Source: Bacillota bacterium
GTDB lineage: Bacteria > Bacillota > Limnochordia > Darwinibacteriales > DTU012
NCBI GenBank assembly: GCA_012520795.1
Contig: JAAYNP010000051.1
Span: 1 to 33,281, forward strand
Direction: 5' to 3'
Length of the DNA stretch: 33,281 nucleotides
This document shows positions 25,022 through 33,050 of the stretch, one piece after another. Position numbers and translations under genes: made by a program. The first letter of the stretch is position 1. The number at the start of each line of letters is the position of its first letter. The notes under the pieces were generated by a model. The model was not told the DNA's origin, did not search any database, and saw only the letters and a list, made by a program, of their open reading frames with translations.

Positions 25022-28000
25022 ATGTTATACCGCAGGAACAAAGCAAAGCAGTTGGATCCGGAACTATTCCGCAATCCAACCAGTGAATACCGGGCTACAC
25101 CCTTCTGGGCATGGAATACAAAGCTGGACCCTGAGATGCTGCTTGAGCAGATTGAGGTTTTCAAGCAAATGGGGTTTGGCGGGTTCCATATTCACGCCAG
25201 GACCGGATTGGAAACACCGTATCTCAGTGATGAGTTCATGGATTGCGTCAAGCTCTGCAGCGAAAAGGCCATCCAAGAGGAGATGCTGTGTTGGCTTTAC
25301 GATGAGGATCGCTATCCATCGGGTGCCGCAGGCGGTATCGTCACCAAGGATCTCCGTTACCGGGCAAGGAACCTTTTACTTTCCCCAAACGACTATCCTG
25401 ATTTCGCACCTTCGAGAGCAGAGTTTGACAGGTTGGTTGCTCAAGGCCACAAACCAAAAGGGTATTATTTGGCTTCGTATTGTGTAGTCCTCAAAGACGG
25501 GTATCTGCATTCATATCATCGGATCGGCCGCAGCGCAGGCTGCAGCCAGGGTGCTGTCTGGCATGCATATTGCCGTCTAGCCAAGGAAGAACAGTGGTTT
25601 AACGGGCAGGCCTACGTGGATGTGTTGAATGAAGAAGCGATAAAACAGTTTGTCCGCGTTACCCATGAACGGTATTATGAAGCCGTGGGAAAGGAGTTCG
25701 GCAAGTCAATCCCGGCGATCTTCACCGATGAACCACAGATCAAGGGCAGATCATGCCTGTCGTTTGCTGAAGCGAAGAAGGATGTGACCATGGGTTTCAC
25801 CGACGATCTGCCTGATACGTACAGGGACCAGTATGGAGTGGATCTCCTGGATGTTCTGCCGGAGCTTTTCTGGGAACTGCCTGAAGGGCAGGTCTCCCAA
25901 GCCCGCTACCGTTACCATGATCACCTGACAGAGCGGTTTGCGGCTGCATTCAGCGACACTCTGGGCGAATGGTGCGAAAAGCACAGCATTGCCTTGACCG
26001 GCCATCTGATGTCGGAAGCATCTCTTTATTCCCAAAGCCTGGCCTTAGGTGAGGCCATGCGGCTGCTCCGCAGCTTTCAACTGCCGGGGATCGACATTCT
26101 TTGTGATGCCAAAGAATTCTCCACGGCCAAGCAGGCGGCCAGCATCGCTCACCAGTACGGCCGGGAAGGCGTATTGAGCGAATTGTATGGAGTGACGCAT
26201 TGGTATCACGACTTCAAAGGCCACAAACTTCAGGGGGATTGGCAGGCGGCTTTAGGTGTTACAGTGCGTGTGCCTCATTTGGCGTGGCTGTCCATGGCCG
26301 GAGAGGGTAAGCGGGACTGGCCAGCTTCAATCAGTTTCCAGTCACCTTGGTATCGAGAGTACCCTTATGTGGAAGATCACTTCGCCCGGCTGAACACAGC
26401 ATTGACCAGGGGTAAGTGCGATATTAAAATCGGGGTGATTCATCCGATTGAATCGATGTGGCTGGCGTGGGGGCCTAATGATCAAACCGGCGAAACAAGG
26501 GCTCAGTATGACGAAAACTTCCGCAACCTGATTGACTGGCTTTTGTATGGGTTGCTGGATTTTGATTTCATTTCCGAAGCCCTGCTCCCGGATTTATGCC
26601 CTGCCGGGTCTTGCCCCTTGAAAGTGGGCCTGATGGAGTATATGACAATTATTGTCCCGGATTGCAAAACTCTGCGATCCACAACGCTGGCCAGGCTTGA
26701 ACAGTTTCGCAAAGCAGGCGGCCGGATTGTTTTTCTGGGCAGCGTGCCGACTCATGTCGATGCTGCTGTCTCGGGCCAGGTCCAGGCTTTGGCCAAGCAG
26801 TGCGAAGTCATCCCCTTTACGCGAGTTTCTCTCCTTGAGGCTTTGGAGCCGGAGCGGGTAGTGGAAGTGCGGGCAAAAAACGGCAAACTTGCCGGCAACC
26901 TCGTCCATCAGCTCCGGGATGATCAAGGCGGCAAATGGCTGTTCTTGTGCCACGTCAACCGCAAGCGCAACCGTGTCGATGAGCCGGAACGTTATAGTAT
27001 CGGAATCAAAGGCCGGTGGGATCCGGAAATTTATGATACAATAACTGGAGAGATTAGGCCCTGCCTCGCACAGATTGAGGGGGGTACCACTCTGATCGTC
27101 CGGGAGATGTTTGCCGAGGACAGCCTGCTGTTGTTCCTCAAGCCGGGCTGGCCTTCATCCGCTACAGTTGCGGCTGAGCGCAGGTTTGAACCGCTGTTCA
27201 AGCTTGCGGATCCCGTGGATTTTGTGTTGTCCGAACCGAATGCACTGCTGTTGGACCGGGCGGAGTATGCTTTTGACCAGGGAGAATTCCGGCCTGCAGA
27301 AGAACTGCTCCGGATTGACAATGAGTTTCGCAAACTGCTGGGGTACCCGCTGAGGATGCATAGAAGCAAACAGCCGTGGGCCGACGAGGAAGGCGATATC
27401 CGTGATCATCTGCTGCGGCTGCGTTTCACGGTCCTGTCGGATATCCCGGTGTCCCAAGTGAGGCTGGCGATGGAAGAACCGGAGCGGGCAGCGATCTTTG
27501 TTAACCGGCAGCGGGTAGAAGCAGTGGTGGATGGGTACTTCGTCGACAAAGCCATCAAGACACTGCCGATACCCGATCTCACTGCAGGGGCAAACAAGAT
27601 TCTTATTGAGATCCCCTTTGGGCGCCGCACCAATGTTGAATGGTGCTATCTCCTGGGTGATTTTGGTGTGCGGGTAAAGGGCGCCCATGCCATGCTGGAG
27701 CGCCCGCCAAAGGTTTTGTTTTACGGAGACTGGGTTTCGCAGGGGATGCCGTTTTATGCGGGCAGCGTGACATATCGCTGTCAATTTGAACTTGACAGCC
27801 TGATTGAGGATGCGGTTTTGGAGATTCCTCATTTTGCGGCGCCGGTGATTGCTGTAAACTTGGACGGAAAGCGGCAGGGGCTGATTGCCTATGCCCCCCA
27901 CAGATTGTCTTTGGGCACTCTGAGCCCGGGAACCCACCAACTGGAGATAACAGCCTATGGGAACCGTTATAACGCCTTTGGCACTCTGCACAATGCCAAT

Positions 28001-28120
28001 GACGAATACCAATGGTACGGCCCTGATTCCTACCGGACGACAGGAAGTCAGTGGACCGATTCCTATGTCGTAAGGGAAATGGGGGTGCTCAGCGCCCCGC
28101 TGATCGGCCGTTATGTTTAG
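25022..28120 (+). CDS. GH106-like alpha-L-rhamnosidase
   Basis: Large glycoside hydrolase of 1032 residues. The N-terminal half has the pattern of GH106-type enzymes: PFWAWN at 27-32, the GGFHIHARTGL strand ending near 63, and LYDEDRYPSGAAGG at 92-105. Candidate catalytic glutamates are Glu237 in IFTDEPQ and Glu387 in LSELYG, inferred from motif type only. The C-terminal 230 residues or so look like beta-sandwich carbohydrate-binding domains. No signal peptide. The start is ATG 25022, six bases after GAGGTG at 25010-25015; a TTG at 25001 would add seven residues without a clear site. Activity on rhamnose is inferred from the family. The gene is 35 bases upstream of the MutS-like pair with no terminator between them. 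Confidence 0.75.
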   Translation: MLYRRNKAKQLDPELFRNPTSEYRATPFWAWNTKLDPEMLLEQIEVFKQMGFGGFHIHARTGLETPYLSDEFMDCVKLCSEKAIQEEMLCWLYDEDRYPSGAAGGIVTKDLRYRARNLLLSPNDYPDFAPSRAEFDRLVAQGHKPKGYYLASYCVVLKDGYLHSYHRIGRSAGCSQGAVWHAYCRLAKEEQWFNGQAYVDVLNEEAIKQFVRVTHERYYEAVGKEFGKSIPAIFTDEPQIKGRSCLSFAEAKKDVTMGFTDDLPDTYRDQYGVDLLDVLPELFWELPEGQVSQARYRYHDHLTERFAAAFSDTLGEWCEKHSIALTGHLMSEASLYSQSLALGEAMRLLRSFQLPGIDILCDAKEFSTAKQAASIAHQYGREGVLSELYGVTHWYHDFKGHKLQGDWQAALGVTVRVPHLAWLSMAGEGKRDWPASISFQSPWYREYPYVEDHFARLNTALTRGKCDIKIGVIHPIESMWLAWGPNDQTGETRAQYDENFRNLIDWLLYGLLDFDFISEALLPDLCPAGSCPLKVGLMEYMTIIVPDCKTLRSTTLARLEQFRKAGGRIVFLGSVPTHVDAAVSGQVQALAKQCEVIPFTRVSLLEALEPERVVEVRAKNGKLAGNLVHQLRDDQGGKWLFLCHVNRKRNRVDEPERYSIGIKGRWDPEIYDTITGEIRPCLAQIEGGTTLIVREMFAEDSLLLFLKPGWPSSATVAAERRFEPLFKLADPVDFVLSEPNALLLDRAEYAFDQGEFRPAEELLRIDNEFRKLLGYPLRMHRSKQPWADEEGDIRDHLLRLRFTVLSDIPVSQVRLAMEEPERAAIFVNRQRVEAVVDGYFVDKAIKTLPIPDLTAGANKILIEIPFGRRTNVEWCYLLGDFGVRVKGAHAMLERPPKVLFYGDWVSQGMPFYAGSVTYRCQFELDSLIEDAVLEIPHFAAPVIAVNLDGKRQGLIAYAPHRLSLGTLSPGTHQLEITAYGNRYNAFGTLHNANDEYQWYGPDSYRTTGSQWTDSYVVREMGVLSAPLIGRYV

Positions 28121-28155
28121 CTTTAGTTTGACAGTGGAAAGGAAGTTTGCCTGCT

Positions 28156-29679
28156 GTGAAACACTATGATTTATTAGCCCAGAGCTATACGATGGGGAAA
28201 ATTCCCAATCATGTCTTTGCTGACATCAGCTTTGATAAGCTGCTTGCCAAGTACCTTGGGGCAAAACAAACGGCAAATATCCTTGCAGTAATCGGACGGC
28301 CCCTTTCAGCAGAGGGGATCAAACTGCGTCAGGAATTGCTTCTCGATCTGGAAAAGGAAGAGGTCGCTGCTTACCTATCCCGCTTAAAACTCATGGTGCA
28401 GGATCTGGAACTAAGCTATAACGCCTATCATCAGCAGGAAAACCCGTTTTATAAACTCACGGCCTTCCTGGACTTTGTCGAAAAATATGCAAGTTTTGTC
28501 GAGACAATCTGTGACCAGGCTTTAAAGGAATCGCTCACCTCCCGCTTGCTGCAGGGCTTTACTGACAGTTTTACGGCACTCACAGAGTCAGCCGATTTCC
28601 AAAGGCTCAAGGGAGAAGCGGCCGATCTGAGAGAAAAACTTAAGTCCATAGGTTCTGTACAAGTGACCGTCAATACGCCGGACGGCGTCCCGATCGCCGC
28701 CGCTCTAAACCGGAAGAAACAGTCTCATCTGGCTGAACAGCTTATGGTTATTGCCGAGAAGTACAGTGAAGGCAGGGGGCATAGGAGAGCATCAAGGCGC
28801 AGAGAACTGAGCATGAGTTTTCTCACCGGCCTGTCCCGTCTCTATCCACAGCTGTTTGCACAGCTTGAACGGTTTCATGAGCAGTACCAGTACCTCCTTG
28901 ACAACAGGCTTTTCGCTTACCGCAATCAGTTTGCTTTTTATCTTGATTTGAGATTGTTCTTCACAGCTGTAGGCAAAGCTGGAATCCCTCTGTGTATGCC
29001 CAAAAATTCTGCTGCAAGACAGACAATCATCAAAGACGCCTACGATGTCACGCTGCTTTTGAAAACCACCTCGGGGATCGTCCCCAACGATATTGAGTTC
29101 AGCGCTGAGAGCGGTTTTTATGTGCTAACAGGGGCCAACAGCGGCGGCAAGACTGCTTATCTGCGCGCTGTTGCTCTGTGCCATATCCTTTTTTGTGCTG
29201 GAGGGTATGTTCCCGCTCGGGAGGCCCAGATTTACCCCTTCACAAAGATTTTTACCCAGTTTCCTGCCGACGAGAGCAGGATCGAGGCCGGCAGGCTCGA
29301 GGATGAACAACGCAAAATTGAAGCGATCGTGGCCGCCGCCGATGACGACACACTTGTTTTGCTTAATGAAACGTTTTCCAGCACCAGTGAAGAACTGTCG
29401 CTGGACCTGTGCAGCGATTTGGTTGCCAGGCTGTGCCAGGCTGGCGCTTACGGGCTTTTCGTTACTCATCACCATCAGCTGCCCGGGCGGGTGGCGCAGC
29501 TTTCCGTCAAGACCAGGATCGGCTTTCTATCCGCAGTTGTTCTCGATGATGCGGCCAAAACACGCACTTATAAAATCAGCCGGCAGAGGCAGGCGACAGG
29601 GTCTTATGCCCAAACCATTCTGGAGAAATACGGGTTGACTTGCTCACAGCTGACAAAGCGGTTATTGGAGGTTCAGTGA
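28156..29679 (+). CDS. MutS-like ATPase, first of a tandem pair
   Basis: Protein of 507 residues with the ATPase domain of MutS (domain V) and a helical region before it. Walker A GANSGGKT is at 326-333 and a switch-type HHH at 438-440. Walker B reads LVLLNETFSSTS (from 400), with Asn404 where MutS has Asp, followed by the catalytic Glu405. The mismatch-binding domain I with its Phe-x-Glu motif is missing, and so is the Smr nuclease domain of MutS2. It is thus unlikely to be a mismatch-repair protein. The start is GTG 28156, about ten bases after AAGGAAG; a TTG at 28147 lies too close to that site. It overlaps the next gene by one base (TGATG). Function unknown. Confidence 0.8.
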   Translation: MKHYDLLAQSYTMGKIPNHVFADISFDKLLAKYLGAKQTANILAVIGRPLSAEGIKLRQELLLDLEKEEVAAYLSRLKLMVQDLELSYNAYHQQENPFYKLTAFLDFVEKYASFVETICDQALKESLTSRLLQGFTDSFTALTESADFQRLKGEAADLREKLKSIGSVQVTVNTPDGVPIAAALNRKKQSHLAEQLMVIAEKYSEGRGHRRASRRRELSMSFLTGLSRLYPQLFAQLERFHEQYQYLLDNRLFAYRNQFAFYLDLRLFFTAVGKAGIPLCMPKNSAARQTIIKDAYDVTLLLKTTSGIVPNDIEFSAESGFYVLTGANSGGKTAYLRAVALCHILFCAGGYVPAREAQIYPFTKIFTQFPADESRIEAGRLEDEQRKIEAIVAAADDDTLVLLNETFSSTSEELSLDLCSDLVARLCQAGAYGLFVTHHHQLPGRVAQLSVKTRIGFLSAVVLDDAAKTRTYKISRQRQATGSYAQTILEKYGLTCSQLTKRLLEVQ

Positions 29680-31220
29680 TGCTCAGTCTTTTGCACAAGT
29701 CTCCCGATTCAAGCCCCAGGCTGGAGTGCCTGAAGGATCTTGCTGTAGACCGGATTTTATCCATCACCTGCCTCACCGGGGATATCTGTGAATATGTGCT
29801 GTCGGTTTTAAACCAGCCGCTGCAGAATGTGGACAACGTGATTTTCCGGCAGGAGATCTGCCGTGATTTTTACAATCACCCTGATCTACTGCAGGAGCTG
29901 ACTCAGGTTTGCAGGGACTATGTGCGTTTGAAAAAAGAATGGGATGAAGCCGGCGCACGCCAGCGGTCAAGAACCAGTGCCATGCAGGCGATCAGCCACA
30001 GCCTGGACATGGTACGGGATACGATATCCGCATTGGAAGTCAACGCCCTGTACTGCGGTAGGATTGCGGCATTTCCTGAGACGCTCCTTGCAGTCTTGAG
30101 CAAATGCAAACTCCAGTCTCGGGGACTGCTGCAGCTGCTCGCTGTGTGTAAAGAAAGGTTGGCGGATCCTGATTATCTCAGGCTGCGGCAGCTTGCTGCT
30201 GAGCTGACCGAAGTTGCCCCCATGATTGGCAAGGGCTGTGATATCTGTGTTGACATTCAGGATTCGCTCCACGCTGGCCAAGCCCATATAGCCCGGATCA
30301 ACACCGGTGCCGTGGAACAAGTGCAGCAATCGCAACCGAGGCTTGCAGCCTTATTTGGCCGCAGCGAAACCCCGGTTGAGGAGGATCAAAGAGTCAAACT
30401 GGAATTGAGCCCTGTTACTCAGCGTGAACTAGTGTCGCTGGTAAACGAAGCCTTGAAGGAGCTGAACTCGGCCTTGGTCTATGCTGCGCAGAGCATATAT
30501 ACAGCTTTCGCCGGCCTTGCGGATGAATTGTGGTTTTATCGGTTCGCCTTGAAACTAAAGCAGGTGTATGAGAAAGAAAAGGTATCCTATTGTTTTCCCA
30601 CAATCAGGCCTGAATCAGATGATGTGTTTGACTGTGAGGCGCTTTATGATTTGTTCCTGCTTGTCCAGGATGCAGACCGAAGGTATCCGGTCCGCAACAT
30701 AGTGCCCAATGACGCCAGATTGGGCAAAACGGTGGCCGGTATGCTTGTGCAGGGGGCAAACGGCAGCGGCAAAACCACGTTTCTCAGATCGATAGGCATT
30801 GCCCAGACCTTGGCCCAGGCAGGGCTGCCGATTCCCAGCCGTTCGGCGGTGATCAGCATGCGGCGCCGCATCCTGACTCAGTTTTCCGGAGAAGAAGCCA
30901 TCAGCGCAGTTGACTCTGCCGGGAGATTTGAAAGCGAAGTTCAGGAAGTAGCCGATATTATTGCCAAGCTGGAACCGCATTCCTTGGTATTGTTCAATGA
31001 AACCTTTCAGACAACGGCCTTTGATGAAGCTGCCGCCGCCATTTACGACATTCTTGATGTCATTTCGCAAGTGAATATCAAGTGGGTTTTTGTCACGCAT
31101 TTAGTGCAGCTTTCAGAGCTGTTTGCCGGATCCAGGAAAAATGTGCTGCTGATCCAGGCCGGAGCGGATATTAGCCAGCGCTATAAGCTTGTGCCATTAC
31201 AGGCGGAGGGAGGTGTGTGA
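29679..31220 (+). CDS. MutS-like ATPase, second of a tandem pair
   Basis: Protein of 513 residues related to the preceding one. A helical region covers about 1-345. Walker A GANGSGKT is at 359-366, Walker B LVLFNETF at 436-443 with Asn440-Glu441, and the switch His is 474 (FVTHLVQL). As in its neighbour, Asp of Walker B is Asn, the mismatch-recognition domain and Smr domain are absent, and the C-terminal helix-turn-helix of MutS is short or missing. The ATG overlaps the upstream stop and follows GGAGG at 29667-29671 by seven bases. Tight coupling and partner-like divergence suggest that the two proteins form a heterodimer. It overlaps the Nudix gene by one base. Confidence 0.8.
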   Translation: MLSLLHKSPDSSPRLECLKDLAVDRILSITCLTGDICEYVLSVLNQPLQNVDNVIFRQEICRDFYNHPDLLQELTQVCRDYVRLKKEWDEAGARQRSRTSAMQAISHSLDMVRDTISALEVNALYCGRIAAFPETLLAVLSKCKLQSRGLLQLLAVCKERLADPDYLRLRQLAAELTEVAPMIGKGCDICVDIQDSLHAGQAHIARINTGAVEQVQQSQPRLAALFGRSETPVEEDQRVKLELSPVTQRELVSLVNEALKELNSALVYAAQSIYTAFAGLADELWFYRFALKLKQVYEKEKVSYCFPTIRPESDDVFDCEALYDLFLLVQDADRRYPVRNIVPNDARLGKTVAGMLVQGANGSGKTTFLRSIGIAQTLAQAGLPIPSRSAVISMRRRILTQFSGEEAISAVDSAGRFESEVQEVADIIAKLEPHSLVLFNETFQTTAFDEAAAAIYDILDVISQVNIKWVFVTHLVQLSELFAGSRKNVLLIQAGADISQRYKLVPLQAEGGV

Positions 31221-31765
31221 TGTATTTTGATGATGTGCTGGGATTGCAAGAAAGAACAGGGCAGCCGGTTGTACCCCGGGAGGCAGTCAGAGGCGTTGCC
31301 TTTAGGGGCAGCCTGATCTTGATGGTCAGATCGGAGCTGGGCGACTACAAACTGCCGGGAGGAGGTGTTGAAGGCCGGGAAGGCCATCGTGAGGCCTTGA
31401 CGCGGGAGATTGCCGAGGAAACTGGCTACCAATGCCTGTGGGTTGGCGAATTGATTGGAAGAGTGCTGGAAAGACGGGCAGACAGGTATGACTCGACCTC
31501 GCTGTTTGAAATGGCCTCATACTATTACCTATGTGAAGTGTCTGACAGGATGGAGGGTCAAACGCTGGATGATTATAAGCGGGATTTGAAGTTCTCTCCG
31601 GTCTGGATCAGCATTCCGGAGGCTTTGGCCGCGAACCGGGCCGTCCTTGAGAGCTTCGGGAAGAAAGATCTATGGACCCGCAGAGAGAATCACGTATTGC
31701 TGACGATTTGGAGGCTGCAGAAGGCCGGCGTTGATTTGACAGCCAAGATCAGTGACAGAAGTTGA
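31220..31765 (+). CDS. Nudix hydrolase
   Basis: Hydrolase for nucleoside diphosphates linked to another group, 181 residues. The Nudix box fits the GX5EX7REUXEEXGU pattern exactly from Gly48 to Tyr70, with REIAEETGY at 62-70 holding the metal-binding glutamates. The substrate cannot be derived. The ATG 31220 overlaps the stop of the second MutS-like gene and follows GGAGGGAGG at 31205-31213 by six bases, so it is translated together with the ATPase pair. This link may point to nucleotide-pool or damage-related work, but that is inference from neighbourhood only. Confidence 0.88.
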   Translation: MYFDDVLGLQERTGQPVVPREAVRGVAFRGSLILMVRSELGDYKLPGGGVEGREGHREALTREIAEETGYQCLWVGELIGRVLERRADRYDSTSLFEMASYYYLCEVSDRMEGQTLDDYKRDLKFSPVWISIPEALAANRAVLESFGKKDLWTRRENHVLLTIWRLQKAGVDLTAKISDRS

Positions 31766-31806
31766 AGAGAGCCTGGATTACAATGCATGGATTTAAGGAG
31801 GAGCGT

Positions 31807-32163
31807 ATGAGGGTTAAACTAGTTCTTTTGATTCTGTGCATGTTGGCAGCAGTGGGATGCAAGGGGCCGTATTATGTGGAAGTTGACATTTGGCTGAAAA
31901 GGCAGGGCCCCGTGGTGGAAATCGAAGCCAAGCCCATCGACTATCAAATTACAAGGGAAGCTGCGCTTAGACGCAGCGAGCTCGCCCGAAGGATAGAAGC
32001 CGTGGTTGCCCAGGTGTGGGAACAGTTCGGTGAAGAAGAATACCAGCGCATTTTGGACGCCTTTGACGCTGAAATGGCAAAGTATCCCAGTGATTCGCCG
32101 CTGAGAAACGGGATTAGGTCAAGAAAAACCAGTTTTGGAGAATTAGGTATGCGTACAGGGTAA
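31807..32163 (+). CDS. small lipoprotein of unknown function
   Basis: Predicted lipoprotein of 118 residues. The N-terminus MRVKLVLLILCMLAAVGC has a basic start, a hydrophobic core and a lipobox ending in Cys18. The mature part is charged, with a long predicted helix (REAALRRSELARRIEAVVAQ), and matches no family that I know. The start ATG 31807 lies five bases after GGAGG at 31797-31801. An upstream start at 31762 would bury the signal peptide. The gene is 41 bases after the Nudix gene and 23 before the next one. Confidence 0.7.
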   Translation: MRVKLVLLILCMLAAVGCKGPYYVEVDIWLKRQGPVVEIEAKPIDYQITREAALRRSELARRIEAVVAQVWEQFGEEEYQRILDAFDAEMAKYPSDSPLRNGIRSRKTSFGELGMRTG

Positions 32164-32186
32164 TCAGCTTTGAGGAGCCTAAAAGC

Positions 32187-32696
32187 ATGCTTTTAAAAGC
32201 CAGGGGACAGCTTGTGGCTGAAGTGGAACCGGGAATCATGTTCATAGTGGTTAAACCGAATGCCACTGAGACATACTCCCAAGTATATTCGGTGGATATA
32301 CCGCCGATCGCCGAAAATATCCTGTTGATTGCCATCCCTGCAAAATTCGTATGGCTGGGCACGGGAGCGGAAGATGCGCCGCTGAACCAGGATATACTCA
32401 ACTACTGTTTGAAAATCGTTGCGAAGTTTATGGAAGGAGAGCTGGCCAAAGAGCAGATTGATCGAGCTGTGTGGGAAGCGATCAGGCTGGGCTGGGACGA
32501 TCATGCGTGGCGAAGCGTTCAAGAACAGCGGTCCGATCCATACCTTTCTGCGTATCAGATGCGAGGATTGAGATTGCTCGCTGAGATGCTGGAGTGGAAT
32601 CCTAGGGCCAAGGTTGCAGTTGCAGATAACGGGAAGGAATACATTTTCAAATACAGCAGCAAAGGTACACTGGTGATTGAATTTCCGTGGTACTAA
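32187..32696 (+). CDS. hypothetical protein
   Basis: Soluble protein of 169 residues with no signal peptide or membrane segment; I do not recognise the family. The N-terminal half is beta-rich (VAEVEPGIMFIVVKPNATET, ILLIAIPAKFVWLG), followed by helices and a C-terminal strand pair ending FPWY. The ATG is nine bases after GAGGAG. It closes the co-directional run that began with the rhamnosidase-like gene and is followed by a strong hairpin four bases after the stop. Confidence 0.6.
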   Translation: MLLKARGQLVAEVEPGIMFIVVKPNATETYSQVYSVDIPPIAENILLIAIPAKFVWLGTGAEDAPLNQDILNYCLKIVAKFMEGELAKEQIDRAVWEAIRLGWDDHAWRSVQEQRSDPYLSAYQMRGLRLLAEMLEWNPRAKVAVADNGKEYIFKYSSKGTLVIEFPWY

Positions 32697-32700
32697 TACA

Positions 32701-32736
32701 GCACTGCGCCCCTGCTGCTAAGCAGGGGCGCAGTGC
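32701..32736. terminator. perfect 16-bp hairpin between convergent genes
   Basis: Bases 32701-32716 pair without mismatch with 32721-32736 around the loop GCTA. T runs are weak on both sides, so it is an unusual terminator; it may also protect the 3' ends of the converging transcripts. Confidence 0.6.
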
Positions 32737-32752
32737 CTTAATAAGGCCGGCT

Positions 32753-32848
32753 TTAGGCAGCGAGTTTGATTGTGGCTAGGACGAAAATGCATAAAGTCAA
32801 TGTTAGTGCCAATCTAAGCGAGTTGGACAGTCTCACAGGATACAACAT
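32753..32848 (-). CDS. 31-residue membrane peptide
   Basis: A short gene with a perfect AGGAGG (32858-32863, minus strand) nine bases before ATG 32848. The peptide begins MLYPVRLSNSLRLAL and continues as one hydrophobic segment to TIKLAA. It has two Arg before the membrane span, so the N-terminus would stay inside. The peptide is too short for a domain and I know no match. It might be a small membrane regulator or a toxin-type peptide. It ends 16 bases before the large hairpin and starts 93 bases after the minus-strand terminator at 32942-32980. No clear promoter was found for it. Confidence 0.45.
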   Translation of the reverse strand: MLYPVRLSNSLRLALTLTLCIFVLATIKLAA

Positions 32849-32941
32849 CAATATCAACCTCCTAACTACTTAATCCTCGTTCCGGCCAGTATGACCAGAA
32901 ACTCATGAGATCTGCATTGGCTGGCAGCCAGATCTTGGGAC

Positions 32942-32980
32942 AAAAAAACGTATGTCCGGCCAATCAATGGCCAGCATACG
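32942..32980 (-). terminator. terminator of the minus-strand transposase fragment
   Basis: On the minus strand CGTATG and GGCC pair with GGCC and CATACG around the loop ATTGATT, with a small internal mismatch, followed by seven T (32948-32942). It would stop transcription coming from the insertion-sequence fragment before the small membrane peptide gene. Confidence 0.65.
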
Positions 32981-33050
32981 CTTGGAGCACTCCTACGAGG
33001 TTAGCTGCCGGGTTAGGGCACCCAAGTTGCCCCTCTTGTGTGGACAAGAT

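Noticed and set aside
27155-28012. Open minus-strand frame of 285 codons
   Set aside because: Antisense to the rhamnosidase-like gene; no recognisable domain or start site.
28156-31220. Calling the MutS-like genes mutS or mutS2
   Set aside because: Domain I of MutS and the Smr domain of MutS2 are absent, and the Walker B Asp is replaced in both; a repair name would be misleading.
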